A DNA stretch of 64,000 nt from Cyclobacterium qasimii M12-11B (GCF_000427295.1 NZ_ATNM01000134.1:50359-114358); one strand, 5' to 3'. Numbered from the stretch's first letter, positions 28,307 to 38,524 are shown. Numbers and translations: made by a program. Notes: generated by a model not told the origin, from the letters alone.

Positions 28307-28343
28307 AAAGCCAAGTCATTTCGAAACTGAATGACTTGGCTTT
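28307..28343 (-). terminator. Rho-independent terminator after the Gfo/Idh gene
   Basis: AAAGCCAAGTCATT (28307-28320) and AATGACTTGGCTTT (28330-28343) form a perfect 14-bp stem with a 9-nt loop. On the minus strand at least seven T follow. It ends the carbohydrate operon that finishes at 28374. Confidence 0.88.
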
Positions 28344-28373
28344 AATTAATGCCTTAAATGATTTTTTTAAGGA

Positions 28374-29534
28374 TTATCCTTTCCAATCAACGCCTGTATC
28401 TTTCCAACTTTTGGACCTTGCAGAATCTAGAACAGCCTCACAGACCTTCTGGGTTTCATACGCATCTCTAAATGTTGGGCGACAAGGCTCATCTCCTTCA
28501 AGGCTCTTGAAGAAATCTGCTACCTGATGAATAAAGGAATGTTCATAGCCAATACTTGTTCCAGGAATCCACCAGCGATCCATATAAGGTTGATCGCCTT
28601 CAGTAACGTGAATGGAACGCCAACCTCTAACCTGAGGCTCATCGTTGTGATCAAAATATTCCAATCTATTCAAGTCGTGTAAATCCCATCGAATCGAAGC
28701 ATGTTCGCCATTTATTTCAAAAGTGTAAAGGGCTTTATGGCCTCTCGCATAGCGGGTGGCTTCAAAAAGACCCAATGAACCATTGGAAAAATGGCAATGG
28801 AATGCACAAGCATCATCTATTTCTACCTTCTGTTTTTCACCGCTTCCCTGGTGTACCCTTTCCTTGATAAAGGTCTCAGTCATACCAGAAACATCTTTGA
28901 TGCCTCCATTAAGCCACATGGCAGTATCTATACAATGCGCCAAAAGATCACCTGTCACTCCTGATCCTGCTGCTGCTGCATCCAGTCTCCAAAGTGCATC
29001 TCCACCTTGTGGCAAATCAGGGCTTATCGTCCAATCCTGAAGAAAGTTGGCCCTATAATGGAAGATCTTACCTAATTTTCCAGAGTCAATTATTTGTTTT
29101 GCCAAAGTTACCGCTGGCACTCTTCTGTAATTGTACCATACAGTATTTTTTACACCAGTTTCCTCGATAACTTTAACCATTTCTTCCGCTTCTTCAAGGG
29201 TTCTAGACAGCGGTTTTTCACAGAGAATCATTTTCCCAGCTTTTGCAGCTGCTATGGCTATTTCAGCATGGGTATTGTTAGGGGTACAGATATCAATCGC
29301 ATCTATATCATCCCTTTCAATCATCTTTTTCCAATCTGTTTCATAAGAAGCATAACCCCATTGCTCGGCAAATTCCTTGATTTTTTCTTCCCTTCTGGAG
29401 CAAGCTGCTTGTAAAACTGGACGGTACTCATATTCAGGGAAAAAATCTCCCAATCTTTTATATCCGTTGGTATGGATTCTGCCCATGAGGCCCGTACCTA
29501 TCAATCCTATTCTTATTTGCTTTTTTTCTGACAT
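28374..29534 (-). CDS. Gfo/Idh/MocA family oxidoreductase
   Basis: 386 aa. N-terminal Rossmann domain with [20 protein letters not shown], then [20 protein letters not shown] and [15 protein letters not shown], containing the EKP lysine typical of the family. The C-terminal alpha/beta domain has the catalytic-type motif [20 protein letters not shown]. It probably oxidises or reduces a sugar or cyclitol with NAD(P). It is the last gene of the run beginning with two SusCD pairs and DUF1080. Members of this family oxidise C3 of glycosides in the 3-keto route, which would fit, but the substrate is not shown by sequence. Confidence 0.88.
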   Translation of the reverse strand: MSEKKQIRIGLIGTGLMGRIHTNGYKRLGDFFPEYEYRPVLQAACSRREEKIKEFAEQWGYASYETDWKKMIERDDIDAIDICTPNNTHAEIAIAAAKAGKMILCEKPLSRTLEEAEEMVKVIEETGVKNTVWYNYRRVPAVTLAKQIIDSGKLGKIFHYRANFLQDWTISPDLPQGGDALWRLDAAAAGSGVTGDLLAHCIDTAMWLNGGIKDVSGMTETFIKERVHQGSGEKQKVEIDDACAFHCHFSNGSLGLFEATRYARGHKALYTFEINGEHASIRWDLHDLNRLEYFDHNDEPQVRGWRSIHVTEGDQPYMDRWWIPGTSIGYEHSFIHQVADFFKSLEGDEPCRPTFRDAYETQKVCEAVLDSARSKSWKDTGVDWKG

Positions 29535-29586
29535 GTTTAAATATTTTGGGTGCTAATCAATTGCAAATGAATCGAGCTGCTTCACA

Positions 29587-30618
29587 CTACTCTTTCCATC
29601 CATGTTTCTCTCTGACAGATATCAATGCTGCCAGGATATTGTTCCAGGTACTTCCTTCTTTCATTACTTGATTTGGGAACATACAACCATCCCAGCAAAT
29701 GTGTTTGAAGGCTTTGGTCAATTCGCCTTTTTCATCACGTAACCAATAGCCAGCATCTTCAGCAATATCCAATTTACCGTTAGGGTCATCGGCCAGGCAA
29801 TGTCTACCTGTTTTGTCATGCGAACCAGATCCAAATACAGTAGCATCATTTTGAGCAACATGGAAATCAATCGTCCATGGTCTCAATGCATCTGTCATTT
29901 CCTTTAGCGCTGCTTTCCAAACAGATTTGTCTTTCCAATCGTATCCTTCTGGAAGCATTCTATGCTCTGGGTAATTGTATCCCAATGTATACAATAAGGT
30001 GTGGGCCATGTCTGCCTGAAAACCTAGGAAAGGGCTATTCACCGATTCAAGTGTTTCGAGCATGGTCTTCCAACTTTGCATACCTCCCCAGCAAATCTCT
30101 CCTTCTGCGGCAAGTTTTTCCCCATAACCTTCAGCAATTTGCGCTGCTTCTTTTAGGGTTTCCACTATTATTTTTTGGCTTCCTTTTGGATCTTTTGCCC
30201 ATACTTCCGGGCTACTCGCGGTGTCTATTCTGACGATACCATTTGGTCTTACACCTATCTCTCTTAATTTTTTGGCAAGCTTACAGGATTTTTCAAGCAT
30301 ATCCAGGTAAACTACCCTGTCTTCTTTGGTTCCTAGAATCGGGCCTCCCCAGATAGGTGCTACTACACTTCCTATTTCTAGTCCAAGGGATGAAACCTTG
30401 TCCGCTAATTTTTTAACACCATCATCATTCATGTCCAGGTCGACATGAGGATCAAAAAGTCCTATATCCACACCGTCAAACTTCACGCCATTCACTTCGG
30501 CATTTGCGGTGTTTTGTAACATCTCATCAAAAGAAATGATTGGCTCAGAATCAGGACCTTTCCCTACTATTCCAGGCCATGTTGCATTATGTAACTTTGG
30601 AAAATTATTTTGGGACAT
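29587..30618 (-). CDS. Sugar phosphate isomerase/epimerase-like TIM-barrel protein
   Basis: 343 aa xylose isomerase-like barrel. Seen: FDGVDIGLFDPHVDLDM near residue 50, acidic and His residues in EGEICWGGMQSWKTMLE, QADMAHTLLYTLGY and FHVAQNDATVFGSGSHDKTG, likely metal or substrate ligands. No signal peptide, so cytosolic. It sits 52 nt upstream of the Gfo/Idh gene. In many sugar-acid or cyclitol routes such isomerase-like proteins pair with Gfo/Idh dehydrogenases; the exact reaction is not recognisable. Confidence 0.82.
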   Translation of the reverse strand: MSQNNFPKLHNATWPGIVGKGPDSEPIISFDEMLQNTANAEVNGVKFDGVDIGLFDPHVDLDMNDDGVKKLADKVSSLGLEIGSVVAPIWGGPILGTKEDRVVYLDMLEKSCKLAKKLREIGVRPNGIVRIDTASSPEVWAKDPKGSQKIIVETLKEAAQIAEGYGEKLAAEGEICWGGMQSWKTMLETLESVNSPFLGFQADMAHTLLYTLGYNYPEHRMLPEGYDWKDKSVWKAALKEMTDALRPWTIDFHVAQNDATVFGSGSHDKTGRHCLADDPNGKLDIAEDAGYWLRDEKGELTKAFKHICWDGCMFPNQVMKEGSTWNNILAALISVREKHGWKE

Positions 30619-30734
30619 AATTTTATATGGTTAGCAATGAATAATTAATTTAAATCACAATAAAAAATTGAAACCTTAAGATGAAAATTAAACTTAAAGT
30701 TTAACCTTTTATATTTTCACCTCAATTTAATAAA

Positions 30735-30775
30735 TAACTATTGGAATACCATTCTAAGGCGGTTTCCAATAGTTA
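30735..30775 (-). terminator. Hairpin after the cupin gene, possible terminator
   Basis: TAACTATTGGAA (30735-30746) pairs with TTCCAATAGTTA (30764-30775) over 12 bp with a 17-nt loop, starting 12 nt past the stop at 30787. The tail (TTTATTAAATT) is only moderately U-rich, so it may attenuate rather than stop transcription into the TIM-barrel gene. Confidence 0.5.
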
Positions 30776-30786
30776 TCTTTTTGTTT

Positions 30787-31992
30787 CTACATTTTCAAAT
30801 CAGGATTTTTAGGGCCGAAATGTTTCAGCATCACTATAGGGTCAGTTTTAGACTGATTGGTGATTTTCACTCCTTCTTTTGCTGCTTTTTCAGTAACAAA
30901 ATATTCATCATGAGTCAATTGACCATAACGAATCAAAGAAGGTGTTTCAATGTCCCAGGCACCCATAGTACCATGACCTTGCATCATGATCATACCATAA
31001 GCAGCACTGTCTTTAATGACTACTGTTTGTCCAGGAAGTACTGTCAATTCTTTGGCACTAAATGCTTCTGAACGGTAACATATCCAGTTTTCAATGTATC
31101 CAGCAGCTTCCATTTCTGCAGCATCAGAAACAGGAACAGGAGCCATAAATCGGGTTTCCAAAATATTAGGGTCCACATTCAAATCCCAATCAATAACTTC
31201 CATCAATTGGTCATAATCACCAATTCTTTCTTTAGGAGTTCCCTTCCAAAGTAATTCTTCAGGAATAATGGCTTCATTTACCAGAGACTGGTACATGGCA
31301 AAAACATCCGATGCTTTTTGAGGCTCATAAGTACACATACTTCCAGGGGCGTGTAGCATTCCCGGAGGAACATCCCAACCAGTTCCAGGATCAAGTTTGA
31401 AAGCCTGAGAGAAACTAGTGATTTTATTGTCTCCTTTGTTAAAGTTCTTAAGACACTCCTTGATTTGTTCTTTGGAAGTACCTGGTGCTATACCAAAAAA
31501 GGTATAAGGGAAATCACCACCATGGTTATTCAATTGAGGTGGGAAATAATAAGCTTCCGGCTTGCCTTTCATGCCGATTTTGGCAGCATGCTCATCATTG
31601 TGATGAATGTGGTGAGGCAATGGCCCCATATTGTCAAAAAACTTTGAATACATTGGCCAGCTTTGGTATTCATCCCAAATTCTGTCGCCAATGATTTCGC
31701 CTTTCAACTCATCAATAACATCTTTCAGTAAAATTTGCTCTTCTTTTCCATCTTCTCCTAAGACCACTTTACTCAAGCCTTCATGCTCTCCAGTAAGTGG
31801 ACCGTTTTCAGCAGGGCAGGTAGATGAAAACCATCTTTCATCGATACCTCCTCTTTCTCCACCCAAAACATAATAATCATCAGGATGAAGTTTTATTCTT
31901 CTTCCGGGTACACAAAAAGATCTAGGCACCCAAGTAGGGGCCAGACGCAAAATCCCCTGTCCTTCTTCTAATGCTTTTTTTGCCAAACTCAT
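30787..31992 (-). CDS. Large cupin-like protein, class I mannose-6-phosphate isomerase-related
   Basis: 401 aa. A probable cupin/PMI-type metal site is seen in GPLPHHIHHNDEHA (clustered His) with a later WDVPPGMLHAPGSMC segment, and a second cupin-like half ends GYIENWICYRSEAFSAKEL, VLPGQTVVIKDSAAYGMIMMQ. The motif pattern resembles class I phosphomannose isomerases but the length and inserts differ. No signal peptide. It lies between DUF4432 (29 nt upstream) and a TIM-barrel gene. It may isomerise or bind an oxidised sugar; the function is inferred only. Confidence 0.65.
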   Translation of the reverse strand: MSLAKKALEEGQGILRLAPTWVPRSFCVPGRRIKLHPDDYYVLGGERGGIDERWFSSTCPAENGPLTGEHEGLSKVVLGEDGKEEQILLKDVIDELKGEIIGDRIWDEYQSWPMYSKFFDNMGPLPHHIHHNDEHAAKIGMKGKPEAYYFPPQLNNHGGDFPYTFFGIAPGTSKEQIKECLKNFNKGDNKITSFSQAFKLDPGTGWDVPPGMLHAPGSMCTYEPQKASDVFAMYQSLVNEAIIPEELLWKGTPKERIGDYDQLMEVIDWDLNVDPNILETRFMAPVPVSDAAEMEAAGYIENWICYRSEAFSAKELTVLPGQTVVIKDSAAYGMIMMQGHGTMGAWDIETPSLIRYGQLTHDEYFVTEKAAKEGVKITNQSKTDPIVMLKHFGPKNPDLKM

Positions 31993-32021
31993 AGGTTCTA
32001 TTTTGATTTATTGTTAATTTA

Positions 32022-33089
32022 TTACTTGTTGTTATCTACAAATGACTGTATTTTCTTCTTATTTGTCAAGATATCAAATACCAATTCGTATTGTCTTTTT
32101 TCTCCAGGCTTCAATAGTATAAGTGTGCCATCTTCTCTGGCTTGGGCCTGCCCATTTGGTGGGTTGGTACCTGGTTCCAATGCTGTTACATATTCATTCT
32201 CACCCCAATGTTGCCAGTTGATCAGCCAAGGCAATTGTTTGCTATCAAAAGTCATCCTAAATGCAAAGCCCAAGGAGGGATTGAACAATCCGGCCCTACA
32301 TCTGTCATCTGACTCAGGCGTTGGCTTGATAAAGGCCACATCCTCTCCAAAACCGCTGTGCTCTTGCATTGGGGCTGGGCAGGATTTAAAATCATTGTCT
32401 TTATTAAAAATTCTATTTTTGGGATCGCCATTTCGCTCCTCCCATGTTCCATTCCAAAGTATTTGAGTTCCTTCATCTACCAGTGGCCATCCGAAATTCA
32501 CATGGTACAACAGCATATGAGGTGCTTCAACATTGGATATATTGGTGACTTCATCTGATATTTTAAGATAGGGTTGCCCTAAAATTCCAGAAATGGTCCT
32601 TTTCAATAAAAGGTTAGGTCCGAATACACTACACTCTCTTATTAATCCAGTTATGTGCATTTCAAGGTCGCCGGTTTGAATATCCGGTTGCTTGATCGCA
32701 ATGATTTCTGCAGGATTATTGGAAATCCGACCGTGTAAACCGCGTTTTCCTTGTGCATCATTTTCTGGTCCTCCTACATGAGAAAGCCCACAAGTAGTGA
32801 GTAATCCCCCACCAAAAGTACTCAACCAATCTATTCCATCAGTAGTAAATGGTGCTGGCGGAGTAATGCCTACATGGCTTATCCAAGACAGCCCATGCCC
32901 AGCAAATTGAGCGGAGGAGATGTCCATGGCCCTGTCCAAAACAAGCTGATAACGAAAACCTGCACCTGTATCGATATTGGCGATTCTTACTCCTTTTCCA
33001 GTTCCATTGTCCAGTATCGATGTCTCAATACCTCCAATTTGTCGCACATTACCTACTTTCCCTCTCCAGCGCTGATTTTTTGCATCCAT
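32022..33089 (-). CDS. DUF4432 family protein, aldose epimerase-like fold
   Basis: 355 aa. The pattern matches DUF4432, a galactose-mutarotase-like beta-sandwich: LVLDRAMDISSAQFAGHGLSW, GGGLLTTCGLSHVGGPENDAQG, KRGLHGRISNNPAEI (HGR motif) and HMLLYHVNFGWPLVDEG (His near residue 205). No signal peptide, so cytosolic. Family members are thought to bind or epimerise sugars. The gene sits between DUF1080 and the cupin gene, all in the same direction, supporting a role in the same sugar pathway. Confidence 0.85.
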   Translation of the reverse strand: MDAKNQRWRGKVGNVRQIGGIETSILDNGTGKGVRIANIDTGAGFRYQLVLDRAMDISSAQFAGHGLSWISHVGITPPAPFTTDGIDWLSTFGGGLLTTCGLSHVGGPENDAQGKRGLHGRISNNPAEIIAIKQPDIQTGDLEMHITGLIRECSVFGPNLLLKRTISGILGQPYLKISDEVTNISNVEAPHMLLYHVNFGWPLVDEGTQILWNGTWEERNGDPKNRIFNKDNDFKSCPAPMQEHSGFGEDVAFIKPTPESDDRCRAGLFNPSLGFAFRMTFDSKQLPWLINWQHWGENEYVTALEPGTNPPNGQAQAREDGTLILLKPGEKRQYELVFDILTNKKKIQSFVDNNK

Positions 33090-33198
33090 AGTTTTGCAAG
33101 CTTAATTTCTTTAAAATAGTTTTCCTGAATGAGATCCTGCCCTGATTTTTTTCAGATTAGTTCAAGGACCAAGTAGTCCTATCAGAAATCGCAGCAAA

Positions 33199-33996
33199 TT
33201 AAAGATTTTTCAAATAGATATTGCGATAGGCTACCTGCATAGGTGGTCCTACATGTACCTGCATGCCCAAATAACCTTTAGAAGAGCTGTTGGCTGGATC
33301 TACATCTGTCACATCACTCATTAGGGTTCCGTTGATATAATGTTGCAAACGATTTCCTTTTGCTACAATTCGTATTTCGTTCCAATCATTTGATTTCACG
33401 ACTTTTCTCATTTCGTCACGATCTCCTAGTTCTTTCACTACTTCAAGTCCCAACCAAGCATTCTTTTCTACATTTGCCCTAAGATCACCTTCTTTTTCCT
33501 GCGGATTGATTTTGGTTTCCTGACCTATATAGGCAAGGGTAGTTCTTTTTCGCTCTTCGTAATTCTGGCCAGTGTAATTATTTTTGCCATCAATATCTGC
33601 TTGATATCCTTTTAAGGCATGTTCTAGTCCTTCCACTGCATCACTTCTGTAATTAACACCTGAGTTACCTGCCTCCGTTATTTTAAATTCTGCTTTAAAC
33701 TCAAAATCTGCAGGTTGTCCTCCTTGATAAACTATAAAATGGTTTCTATCCAATTTGGTAGCTTCGGTGATTTCACCTACTATCGATCCGTCCTCTACCC
33801 TCCAGTAGGTGGCATCTCCATCCCAACCATTGAGTGTCTCGCCATCAAAAATCTTTTCAAAGCCATCATTGTCATCTACTACAACGGCAACTTCTTCATT
33901 GGCTGTAGCCGCCTCATCCTTTTGCTGACCTGAACCACAGGAAAAAGTCAGTGATGAAATGGCAACCAGTGAAGTTATTTTAAATATGTTTTTCAT
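33199..33996 (-). CDS. DUF1080 domain lipoprotein, 3-keto-glycoside hydrolase-like
   Basis: About 265 aa from the preferred ATG at 33996 (MKNIFKITSLVAISSLTFSC, lipobox Cys20); the longer frame to 34035 would add 13 residues, reading into a hairpin. The mature part is a concanavalin-like beta-sandwich: FEKIFDGETLNGWDGDATYWRV, FEFKAEFKITEAGNSGVNYR, LQHYINGTLMSDVTDVDP and GYLGMQVHVGPPMQVAYRNI are typical of DUF1080 (3-keto-disaccharide hydrolase) proteins. It probably cleaves or binds a 3-oxidised sugar outside the inner membrane. Its partner upstream is the heme protein. Confidence 0.88.
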   Translation of the reverse strand: MKNIFKITSLVAISSLTFSCGSGQQKDEAATANEEVAVVVDDNDGFEKIFDGETLNGWDGDATYWRVEDGSIVGEITEATKLDRNHFIVYQGGQPADFEFKAEFKITEAGNSGVNYRSDAVEGLEHALKGYQADIDGKNNYTGQNYEERKRTTLAYIGQETKINPQEKEGDLRANVEKNAWLGLEVVKELGDRDEMRKVVKSNDWNEIRIVAKGNRLQHYINGTLMSDVTDVDPANSSSKGYLGMQVHVGPPMQVAYRNIYLKNL

Positions 33997-34020
33997 TTGG
34001 TGCTGATTTAGGGTGAAAGT

Positions 34021-34053
34021 TTTCAGGCCAAACAAAATTTGTCTGGCCTGAAA
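34021..34053 (-). other. Intercistronic hairpin before the DUF1080 gene
   Basis: TTTCAGGCCA (34021-34030) and TGGCCTGAAA (34044-34053) form a perfect 10-bp stem with a 13-nt loop, between the heme protein stop (34075) and the DUF1080 ATG (33996). No U-tract follows on the minus strand, so it may be an RNA stability or processing element. Confidence 0.55.
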
Positions 34054-34074
34054 AGCATTTTTTATTTGTTGTAA

Positions 34075-36714
34075 TTATTTATAAACTTCGTGATCCGGCT
34101 TACCTCCTGACACAAGGTAGGCCATCAAATCTTTCAACTCTTCTTCATTGAGTCGATTGACCAAACCTGGAAGCATCACAGATACTTCAGACTCCTTGGT
34201 ACTAGTCACTTTATCCTTTGCAACCTCCACAATCATATCTGGAGAAAAAGGATTTTGTGAAATATAATAAGTAGTCTCATCTTCTCTTAAAAGTCTACCT
34301 ACAACCGATGATTTGTCTCCCATCACAAATACCATGGCGGCATATTGATCAGAAATTACATCATTTGGATTGATTGTAGCTTCAAGAATATCTTTAGGAC
34401 TGAACCTGGTACCAAGTTGAGTAAGGTCTGGACCAACAGATCCACCTTCTCCACCCATGGCGTGACAAGATATACAAAGCGTAGCTCCAAACATCGCCTT
34501 GCCTTTTTCCAGGTCTCTACCTTTAAGATCCGCTACCAAAGGAGCGGCTTCTTCTACTGTCCATCTTTTACCAGGACCTTCAGGCTGAACAGTCGTCTCT
34601 ACGATCTCATTTCCAGAACCTGAAAGTCTTTTTCCTCCTGAAAGTGCGTCATAATGATCAAACTTGGCTTTTGGAACGGTACTAAGGGCCATCTTTCTTG
34701 CCCTGTCAATAAAGCCTACATAACTTCTTCCACCTTTATACTGAAAAGCATTATTGGTCCAGGTGAAATATTCTTCGTAAGAAGCATCATCCCATCCTGC
34801 TTTGGCTCCACCAAGCACTGTTGCCAGGTAAGTTTGTTGTGCAGGAGGAACATTGGCAAGCATATTGGCTATATCTAGTCCATACTGAGGGTTCCTCATG
34901 ATCAAGTCAGAAGAAGCGGTAAGCGTTTTCTGAAAGTTAGGGTCATCCTTAGCCTCCTTCAACATACCCAATAATTTAGGCACGGCAGTAGGTGCTTCCA
35001 ATTTTACCAATACTTTGCCCATTACCCTATTAATCTCGTTTGTTCCAGCAGGAAACTGAGCATCCAAATAGCCAACCAATTGATCCCTTACAGAACCTGA
35101 AGGATTGCCGTGTCTGGCAATAACCACTTCAAATGCTCTGGACAAGTTCATTTGATCCTCTTCACTTAAGGTTTCGAAATCCAATCTCATTAAAGATTGT
35201 ACCATTTCATTTCTTTGAGAAGCATTTCCATGTCTTGCCAAGGCAATAATGGCCTGAGTCAAGGCTCTTGGGTTGGTTTCATTCAATGCTTTACTTTGCC
35301 ACTCTGAAAGTGGTTGATGTTCTACAGCTATCCTTGCAGCATATTGCACAAACCTGTCGCTATGACTTAGGTATGGCCAAGCAAAATCAATCGCGCCGGA
35401 TTTTGCACCAGTATGATATGCTTCAAGACTTCTTCGGATTTTGTGTTCTTCAGGAAGGTCAGCTTCTGTTAATCCACCTTTACTGTCGCCACTCAAATCT
35501 CCGGTATAATGAACCCTATACACGTCAGACTCAAGGCGTCTTCCACCAGTCATAAAATACAAAGCACCATCTGGCCCGATCACACCATCAGTTAATGGTA
35601 GCGGTGAACCTGAAATAAATTCCTCACCAGTAGCGGAATAAGATCCTCCATTTGGTGTAAGGTTAATTTTATACATGATACCAAAACTCCAATCGAAAGC
35701 ATACAATGCATTCCGGTATTCTTCAGGAAATTTGGCTTTGCTACCGTAAAAAACATTCGTAGGAGAACCCTGGCCAATATTCAGTACTGCCGGAAGGTTG
35801 TCTGTATAATCAGGTGACCATTTCATATTACCTGTTCTCCAGCCATATTCACTACCACTGGTAACATGATTGATCCTAGTAGGACGGTACCATGGCATAC
35901 CAAAGTCCCATTCCATATCAGAATCATAAGTAAACAAATCGCCTACTTCATTGAAGGCAACATCAAATGGGTTTCTATATCCTACACTGATTAACTCCCA
36001 TTCTTTTCCTTCTGGATCAATTTTAGCAACCCATCCTCCTGGTGCTCCTCTGCTGTTGGCATGACCTCTAGGATCCTTGATTTCTGGAATCAAGTTGTCA
36101 TTTTCCCAAACGCGAGGAATTCTATAACGATCCATTTCAGGTACATCTATGTGGTTACCCACAACAATATAAATAGATTTCCCATCAGGAGAAACGACCA
36201 TACTGTGCGGACCATGTTCTCCAGGGCTACCTGTAAATTCTTTTATTGTAGTGATTTTATCAAACTGATCATCTCCATTGGTGTCCTGCAACCTGTACAT
36301 ACCTGTACTTTTGTCAAAATCCTCATTGGCACGATGGTTTACCATCACGTATAAGCTGTTAAAGGCATACAAAAGTCCCTGAGCATAACCCATTCCTATT
36401 TTGTTGTCTCCATTGGCTCCAATTTTTAGCTTTTCAACTGCAGGAGCAAGAGAATCTGATCCTATAGCTGGCACTTCCAAACGATAGATAGCTCCATATT
36501 GATCCACTGTAAGGAGTCTGTTTTTATCATCGAAGGTCATTCCAACCCAAGATCCCTGGTCATTGTCGCCGGGGCTGTACAGGTGTTCCGCCTCGAAGCC
36601 TGTGGGCAATTTTAATTTGGCGACCTTAGGATGAACCTCCTTTTGGTCACCACCGCTTTGGCCACATGATCCCATTACAAAAAGGATCAATCCAGCCATT
36701 AGCCAGTTCTTCAT
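34075..36714 (-). CDS. Heme-c dehydrogenase-like lipoprotein (PVC-type, sorbosone dehydrogenase plus HEAT plus cytochrome c)
   Basis: About 879 aa. The start MKNWLMAGLILFVMGSCGQS carries a lipobox cysteine; the longer in-frame start at 36732 adds six residues. Residues about 30-430 are a glucose/sorbosone dehydrogenase-like beta-propeller (WVGMTFDDKNRLLTVDQYGA, DPRGHANSRGAPGGWVAKID, YGWRTGNMKWSPDY). About 430-720 is helical, HEAT-like. A C-terminal cytochrome c domain has the heme site CISCH (about 746-750) and a likely axial Met (YAAMVFVMGD or VMLPGL). It probably oxidises a sugar or alcohol and passes electrons outward at the periplasmic face. First of the downstream gene set after the SusCD pairs. 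Confidence 0.9.
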   Translation of the reverse strand: MKNWLMAGLILFVMGSCGQSGGDQKEVHPKVAKLKLPTGFEAEHLYSPGDNDQGSWVGMTFDDKNRLLTVDQYGAIYRLEVPAIGSDSLAPAVEKLKIGANGDNKIGMGYAQGLLYAFNSLYVMVNHRANEDFDKSTGMYRLQDTNGDDQFDKITTIKEFTGSPGEHGPHSMVVSPDGKSIYIVVGNHIDVPEMDRYRIPRVWENDNLIPEIKDPRGHANSRGAPGGWVAKIDPEGKEWELISVGYRNPFDVAFNEVGDLFTYDSDMEWDFGMPWYRPTRINHVTSGSEYGWRTGNMKWSPDYTDNLPAVLNIGQGSPTNVFYGSKAKFPEEYRNALYAFDWSFGIMYKINLTPNGGSYSATGEEFISGSPLPLTDGVIGPDGALYFMTGGRRLESDVYRVHYTGDLSGDSKGGLTEADLPEEHKIRRSLEAYHTGAKSGAIDFAWPYLSHSDRFVQYAARIAVEHQPLSEWQSKALNETNPRALTQAIIALARHGNASQRNEMVQSLMRLDFETLSEEDQMNLSRAFEVVIARHGNPSGSVRDQLVGYLDAQFPAGTNEINRVMGKVLVKLEAPTAVPKLLGMLKEAKDDPNFQKTLTASSDLIMRNPQYGLDIANMLANVPPAQQTYLATVLGGAKAGWDDASYEEYFTWTNNAFQYKGGRSYVGFIDRARKMALSTVPKAKFDHYDALSGGKRLSGSGNEIVETTVQPEGPGKRWTVEEAAPLVADLKGRDLEKGKAMFGATLCISCHAMGGEGGSVGPDLTQLGTRFSPKDILEATINPNDVISDQYAAMVFVMGDKSSVVGRLLREDETTYYISQNPFSPDMIVEVAKDKVTSTKESEVSVMLPGLVNRLNEEELKDLMAYLVSGGKPDHEVYK

Positions 36715-36870
36715 AATTTTATTTTTATACATAAGTTTATTGTTAATTCAACTCTCTACTCCCTATAGGTTACTACACACTTGAAACCAATTTTAAATTT
36801 AACCCAAATTTGCAGCTTATGATAACCAATAATGTTGAAATAAAACCTTTGGTCATAAAAACCCAAAAAA

Positions 36871-36898
36871 CAACGGAAAGCAATGAAGCTTTCCGTTG
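36871..36898 (-). terminator. Rho-independent terminator after the second susCD pair
   Basis: CAACGGAAAGC (36871-36881) pairs with GCTTTCCGTTG (36888-36898) around a 6-nt loop. On the minus strand TTTTTT follows. It lies 120 nt past the stop at 37019, separating the susCD pair from the heme-protein gene. Confidence 0.85.
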
Positions 36899-37018
36899 TA
36901 CCTTAAACCCGAAACATGCAATAGACATTCTATTATCTGATGAAATCACTCACTACGAATTCTACTGAATAATTCGGATTAAACCCTGCGAAGGGTTTTA
37001 TTCTTTGCACAAACCTAA

Positions 37019-38524
37019 TTAGAAGTGAGGAGTAATCTCAGCTTCAGATGCAGGTAGGGCATAATATTTAGTGATGTTAGTGAAAGCATTGGACCTAAAG
37101 GTATGCCCGTCTGGATAGTAATAATCCAATGGGTTTGCTAAGGCTTTTTGGCCAAAAGCACCAATGATTTCCTGAACTCGATCCGCTCTCGTGATATCAA
37201 ACCATCTTTTGTTTTCAAATGCAAACTCCACTCTTCTTTCCTTAAAGATAGCTTCACGCATTTCTGCTTGACTAGAAGCAGCCGTAGCATCCAAGCCTGC
37301 TCTATTTCTGATTTCATTGATTAGGGCAGCAGCTTCTGTAGTTTTACCTTGTTCGTTCAAGGACTCCGCCAAGAAAAGTAACACTTCGGCATAACGATAA
37401 ATTGGCCAGTTTATGCCATGGTTTCCATTTAACTCATGGTGTTTAGCAAATTTCTTAATGTACGGATAAACTTTATAGTCACGGTCACTTCCTGCTATCT
37501 CTACGTACGCAATTGAAGCATCCATCCTCTTGTCACCATCTTCAAAAGCAGCGATGACATCAGGAGTAGGGATATTATTTCCTTCACCATCAAGTCCCTG
37601 GGTATTTGAAGTCCCGGTAATAGGTTGTAATTCATCAGGAGTAATAGGTCTTGGCATAAAACTATATAGAAAGTTTCCGTTCATACCTTCTGGACCTTCC
37701 AAAAACTGAACTTCAAATAAAGATTCTATATTGTTTTTATTACCAACACTTTCAGAGAATACATCTTCATAGTTAGCAATGAGCTCATATTCTCCACTGT
37801 TTACAATTGCTTTAAGTAAAGACTCTGCTTCAGCCCATTTTTTCTGTGTAATGTAAACATCTGCCAATAACATTTGAGCTGCCCCTTTGGAAGCTCTTCC
37901 TACACCCTGATTAGAGCGCACCGGAAGTAATGAAATTGAAGTTTGAATATCACTTATCAGCTGGTTGTATATTCCTTCTTCTGGAGTGACTGGAAGCGCG
38001 GCTTCTTCACGTGTAGTTACAGGAGTCAGATGAAGGGGTACTCCACCAAAATACCTGGCCAATTCATAATAGGCATAACCTCTCAAGAAAAGAGCTTGTC
38101 CTTTCAGGTTGGCTTTACTCGTCTCATCAAATTCAACCTCATCAATTACCGAAAGAATCTGATTGGCTCTTGCAATGATAAGAAAATCCTGTCTGTACTG
38201 ACTAAGCACATGTCCGTTAGAGGTTATCCCCTGAGCATCAGGCAAAGCATGATCAGAGATATCTTCCTGTTGTTCAGTAGCTCCAAAGTTGATATTCCTT
38301 GCATAGATCGTATTGTCCGATCTCATTTCGCTCAATAACCAGGAACGGTCATCAGCAATGGATCGTAAAGGTGCATAAGTTGCATTCACAGCTTGTTCAA
38401 AATCCGCTTCTGTCTTATAGAAGGTGGCGGAACTTAGTGCCGTCTCGGGAGTAAGGGTCAAGAACTCTTCGCAGCTTGACGTCATAATACCCAAAAGCAC
38501 AATGAATATATTTATTTTTTTCAT
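37019..38524 (-). CDS. SusD/RagB family nutrient-binding lipoprotein
   Basis: 501 aa lipoprotein: MKKINIFIVLLGIMTSSC gives a lipobox cysteine at about 18. SusD-typical TPR helices include LKGQALFLRGYAYYELARYFGGVPL, RASKGAAQMLLADVYI and the C-terminal RRVEFAFENKRWFDITR. It captures a sugar or other nutrient at the cell surface and works with the SusC-type transporter encoded upstream (29 nt away). Followed by a strong terminator. Substrate not predictable. Confidence 0.94.
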   Translation of the reverse strand: MKKINIFIVLLGIMTSSCEEFLTLTPETALSSATFYKTEADFEQAVNATYAPLRSIADDRSWLLSEMRSDNTIYARNINFGATEQQEDISDHALPDAQGITSNGHVLSQYRQDFLIIARANQILSVIDEVEFDETSKANLKGQALFLRGYAYYELARYFGGVPLHLTPVTTREEAALPVTPEEGIYNQLISDIQTSISLLPVRSNQGVGRASKGAAQMLLADVYITQKKWAEAESLLKAIVNSGEYELIANYEDVFSESVGNKNNIESLFEVQFLEGPEGMNGNFLYSFMPRPITPDELQPITGTSNTQGLDGEGNNIPTPDVIAAFEDGDKRMDASIAYVEIAGSDRDYKVYPYIKKFAKHHELNGNHGINWPIYRYAEVLLFLAESLNEQGKTTEAAALINEIRNRAGLDATAASSQAEMREAIFKERRVEFAFENKRWFDITRADRVQEIIGAFGQKALANPLDYYYPDGHTFRSNAFTNITKYYALPASEAEITPHF

